A DNA stretch of 64,000 nt from NCBI GenBank assembly GCA_905250115.1, contig CAJNOI010000017.1, positions 262,685 to 326,684 on the forward strand. Reading direction: 5' to 3'. Origin of the DNA: Adineta steineri (taxonomy: Eukaryota; Rotifera; Eurotatoria; Adinetida; Adinetidae). Of this stretch, positions 62,576 through 64,000 are shown piece by piece. Below the pieces are notes generated by a model. That model saw nothing but the letters and a program-made list of their open reading frames with translations, was not told the DNA's origin and did no database searches. The stretch's first letter is position 1. Every line of letters starts with the position of its first letter. The position numbers and the translations under genes were made by a program.

Positions 62576-63236
62576 AATTATTTTCTTAAACAAACTAGAA
62601 AAAAATACAATGAATTGTTATTTTTAAGTTCGTCTGATATGTTTTCTTACTGAATATAAGAGATTGAACTTGATGTGACTGATCCGACGATTTGATGTAA
62701 AATGAAGATGTACTAGGACATGCAAGAGGTTATATGATGATACAGACGGACGGATAGATACATAGATAGACAGACAGACAAGGGATTATTGTTAAGTTTA
62801 AAAGCACAAAGAATAATAGATTACAATTTGAAAAAAATCTTAATTATAATTGAATTTCATTAAAAATATTTATAAATGAAATTTATTAGTATTAATTTCA
62901 ATAAAAAAAACGAATAATATAATTTTTATTCATTGGTGAATTTAATAAACCAATAGGAAAACATCAAATAGCTGTAATATAATCGTAAGAATCATGTCAG
63001 TGTTCTTCTTTGTCTGTTAGTAAAGAAAGGTAGTATTTCAATGTATACAGAAATTTCAGCCGTTTCTGATATTGAAAATGCGAAAAGATCTGATCGTACA
63101 AGTACAGCCGGTGAAATGATAAGCAGAATTTCATAGAAATTAAAAAAGATGATGAAATGAAAATAAATTCGAAAATACTCAATGAAGAATTAATTATTGT
63201 TTAATTGAATGGCTTTTTATTCTAGATTAATAAACT
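62576..63236. other. Divergent upstream region with GACA/GATA microsatellite
   Basis: Sequence between divergent genes (acidic protein -, NASP-like +), presumably with both promoters. A tetranucleotide tract (GACG/GATA/GACA units) lies at about 62741-62785. No coding region supported. Confidence 0.5.
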
Positions 63237-64000
63237 ATGGCAGCAACAACCACAAATTATACTGAAATACAGTACGTTTCTTATGTTTATAGTTAGAATT
63301 AATCTTAATTTACAATCCGATAGAAGTTTCAAAGATCTATTGACAGTTTATTATTCCCTAATGAGCAAAGATTAACCAAATATTATTATTTAGAGATGAA
63401 GAAGCGAATGCATCATTTCTACTTGGTAAACGTGATGTATTATTAAATAATTATCAATCAGCATGTGATCATTTATCAAAAGCATGTGAACGAATGTAAG
63501 AAAACTTGTCTATTTAAACAAATATTTATCTTAAATTTTTTTCCAGTGTTAAATTACGTGGAAAAGATACGGTACCTGAACTTGCGGAACCGTATTTTTA
63601 TTATGGTCAAGCATTACTTTATCTTAGTCTTAGTGAACAACAAGTCTTCGGTAGTGATATTGTTAAAGGTTAATATAAAATATAATTTGTTTTCTTTCTG
63701 ATAAACGCCGTGGATTTCTAGATACAGATAATGATGAGAATGAAATTATCGAAGAAGAAGATATACAAGAACAAGAAGAAAATGCTGATGGAAAAGAAGA
63801 AGAACAAGAAGATGATTCAATACCAGATGATGAAAATGTGAATGATCTTGAACGTGCATTTGAAATTCTTGAATGTGCACATATGATATTCTCAAACATG
63901 TCTGAAACAAGTCCTAACGATGCACATATTATAACACGTTTAGCTGATATTCATGTTATGCTTGCAGATATTTGTAATGAAAATGGCGATCATGAAAATG
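63237..64000 (+). CDS. NASP: NASP-like histone H3-H4 chaperone (SHNi-TPR), 5' part
   Basis: NASP binds H3-H4 and keeps a soluble histone pool. Four exons are seen in phase (63237-63271, 63394-63495, 63547-63668, 63722 to the window end), so the gene is cut at 64000. A first TPR-like helix pair (SFLLGKRDVLLNNYQSACDH) is followed by GKDTVPELAEPYFYYGQALL, matching the NASP GxA(E/P)xxFxYGxxLL block. Then comes the long acidic insertion (EEE/DEE-rich) that interrupts TPR2 in this family and contacts histones. DLERAFEILECAHMIF follows, equivalent to the NLELAWDMLDLAKIIF segment. The next TPR begins near LADIHVMLADI. The ATG lies 14 nt after a ttctag acceptor. The rest of the TPRs and any nuclear signal lie outside the window. 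Confidence 0.9.

Overview
This window is nuclear DNA from an invertebrate animal, most likely a bdelloid rotifer (Rotaria/Adineta-like). The sequence is strongly AT-rich. Genes are compact, with many GT-AG introns, mostly about 45-80 nt. Many coding starts lie within about 20 nt downstream of an acceptor-like pyrimidine-AG, as expected for spliced-leader trans-splicing or 5'UTR introns. The gene content fits too: a DUF389 membrane protein, an LDLa/EGF/seven-helix receptor, a fibrinogen-related lectin and two NR-type receptors. TGTGGG-like repeats match the telomere unit reported for bdelloids. The species call is inference. I saw no bacterial operon, CRISPR array, rRNA or convincing tRNA.

Layout. 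0-9 kb, minus strand: an unrecognised small gene, MOB1, a secreted fibrinogen-domain protein and acyloxyacyl hydrolase (AOAH). 8.9-10.3 kb, minus: a USP30-like deubiquitinase. 11.9-18.4 kb, plus: two tandem nuclear receptors with identical intron positions; intron 2 of the first carries a TA-flanked MITE. 21-26.5 kb, plus: a coiled-coil segment and an 824-residue low-complexity protein. 26.6-27.3 kb, minus: a calmodulin-like protein with poor EF loops. 28.2-33.1 kb, minus: the most notable gene, joining an MJ1316 RNA-end-recognition domain, an EEP nuclease/phosphatase, a 2H phosphoesterase and a poly(A)-polymerase-type nucleotidyltransferase in one chain of about 1,250 residues, with one apparent frameshift. 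35-38.3 kb: a low-complexity protein (+) and an alpha-carbonic anhydrase (-). 38.3-42.3 kb is gene-free and holds a hAT-type MITE with a perfect 8-bp target duplication and a telomere-like foldback. 42.3-53.7 kb, minus: a coiled-coil/zinc-site protein, a small basic KEN-box protein, a 1,706-residue LDLa/EGF/7TM receptor and a small secreted cysteine protein. 54.2-59.8 kb, plus: a class-B DnaJ and the DUF389 protein. 60-64 kb: a secreted VWD-like protein (-), an acidic disordered protein (-) and the start of a NASP-type histone chaperone (+), cut by the window end.

The genes are independent single-gene units on both strands, not a cooperating cluster. Several suit a bacteria-feeding, stress-tolerant animal: LPS deacylation (AOAH), a lectin-like fibrinogen domain, RNA-end repair and chaperones. 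Where exon lengths are given, I checked that phases close across every junction. Outsized introns repeatedly host small non-autonomous transposons.
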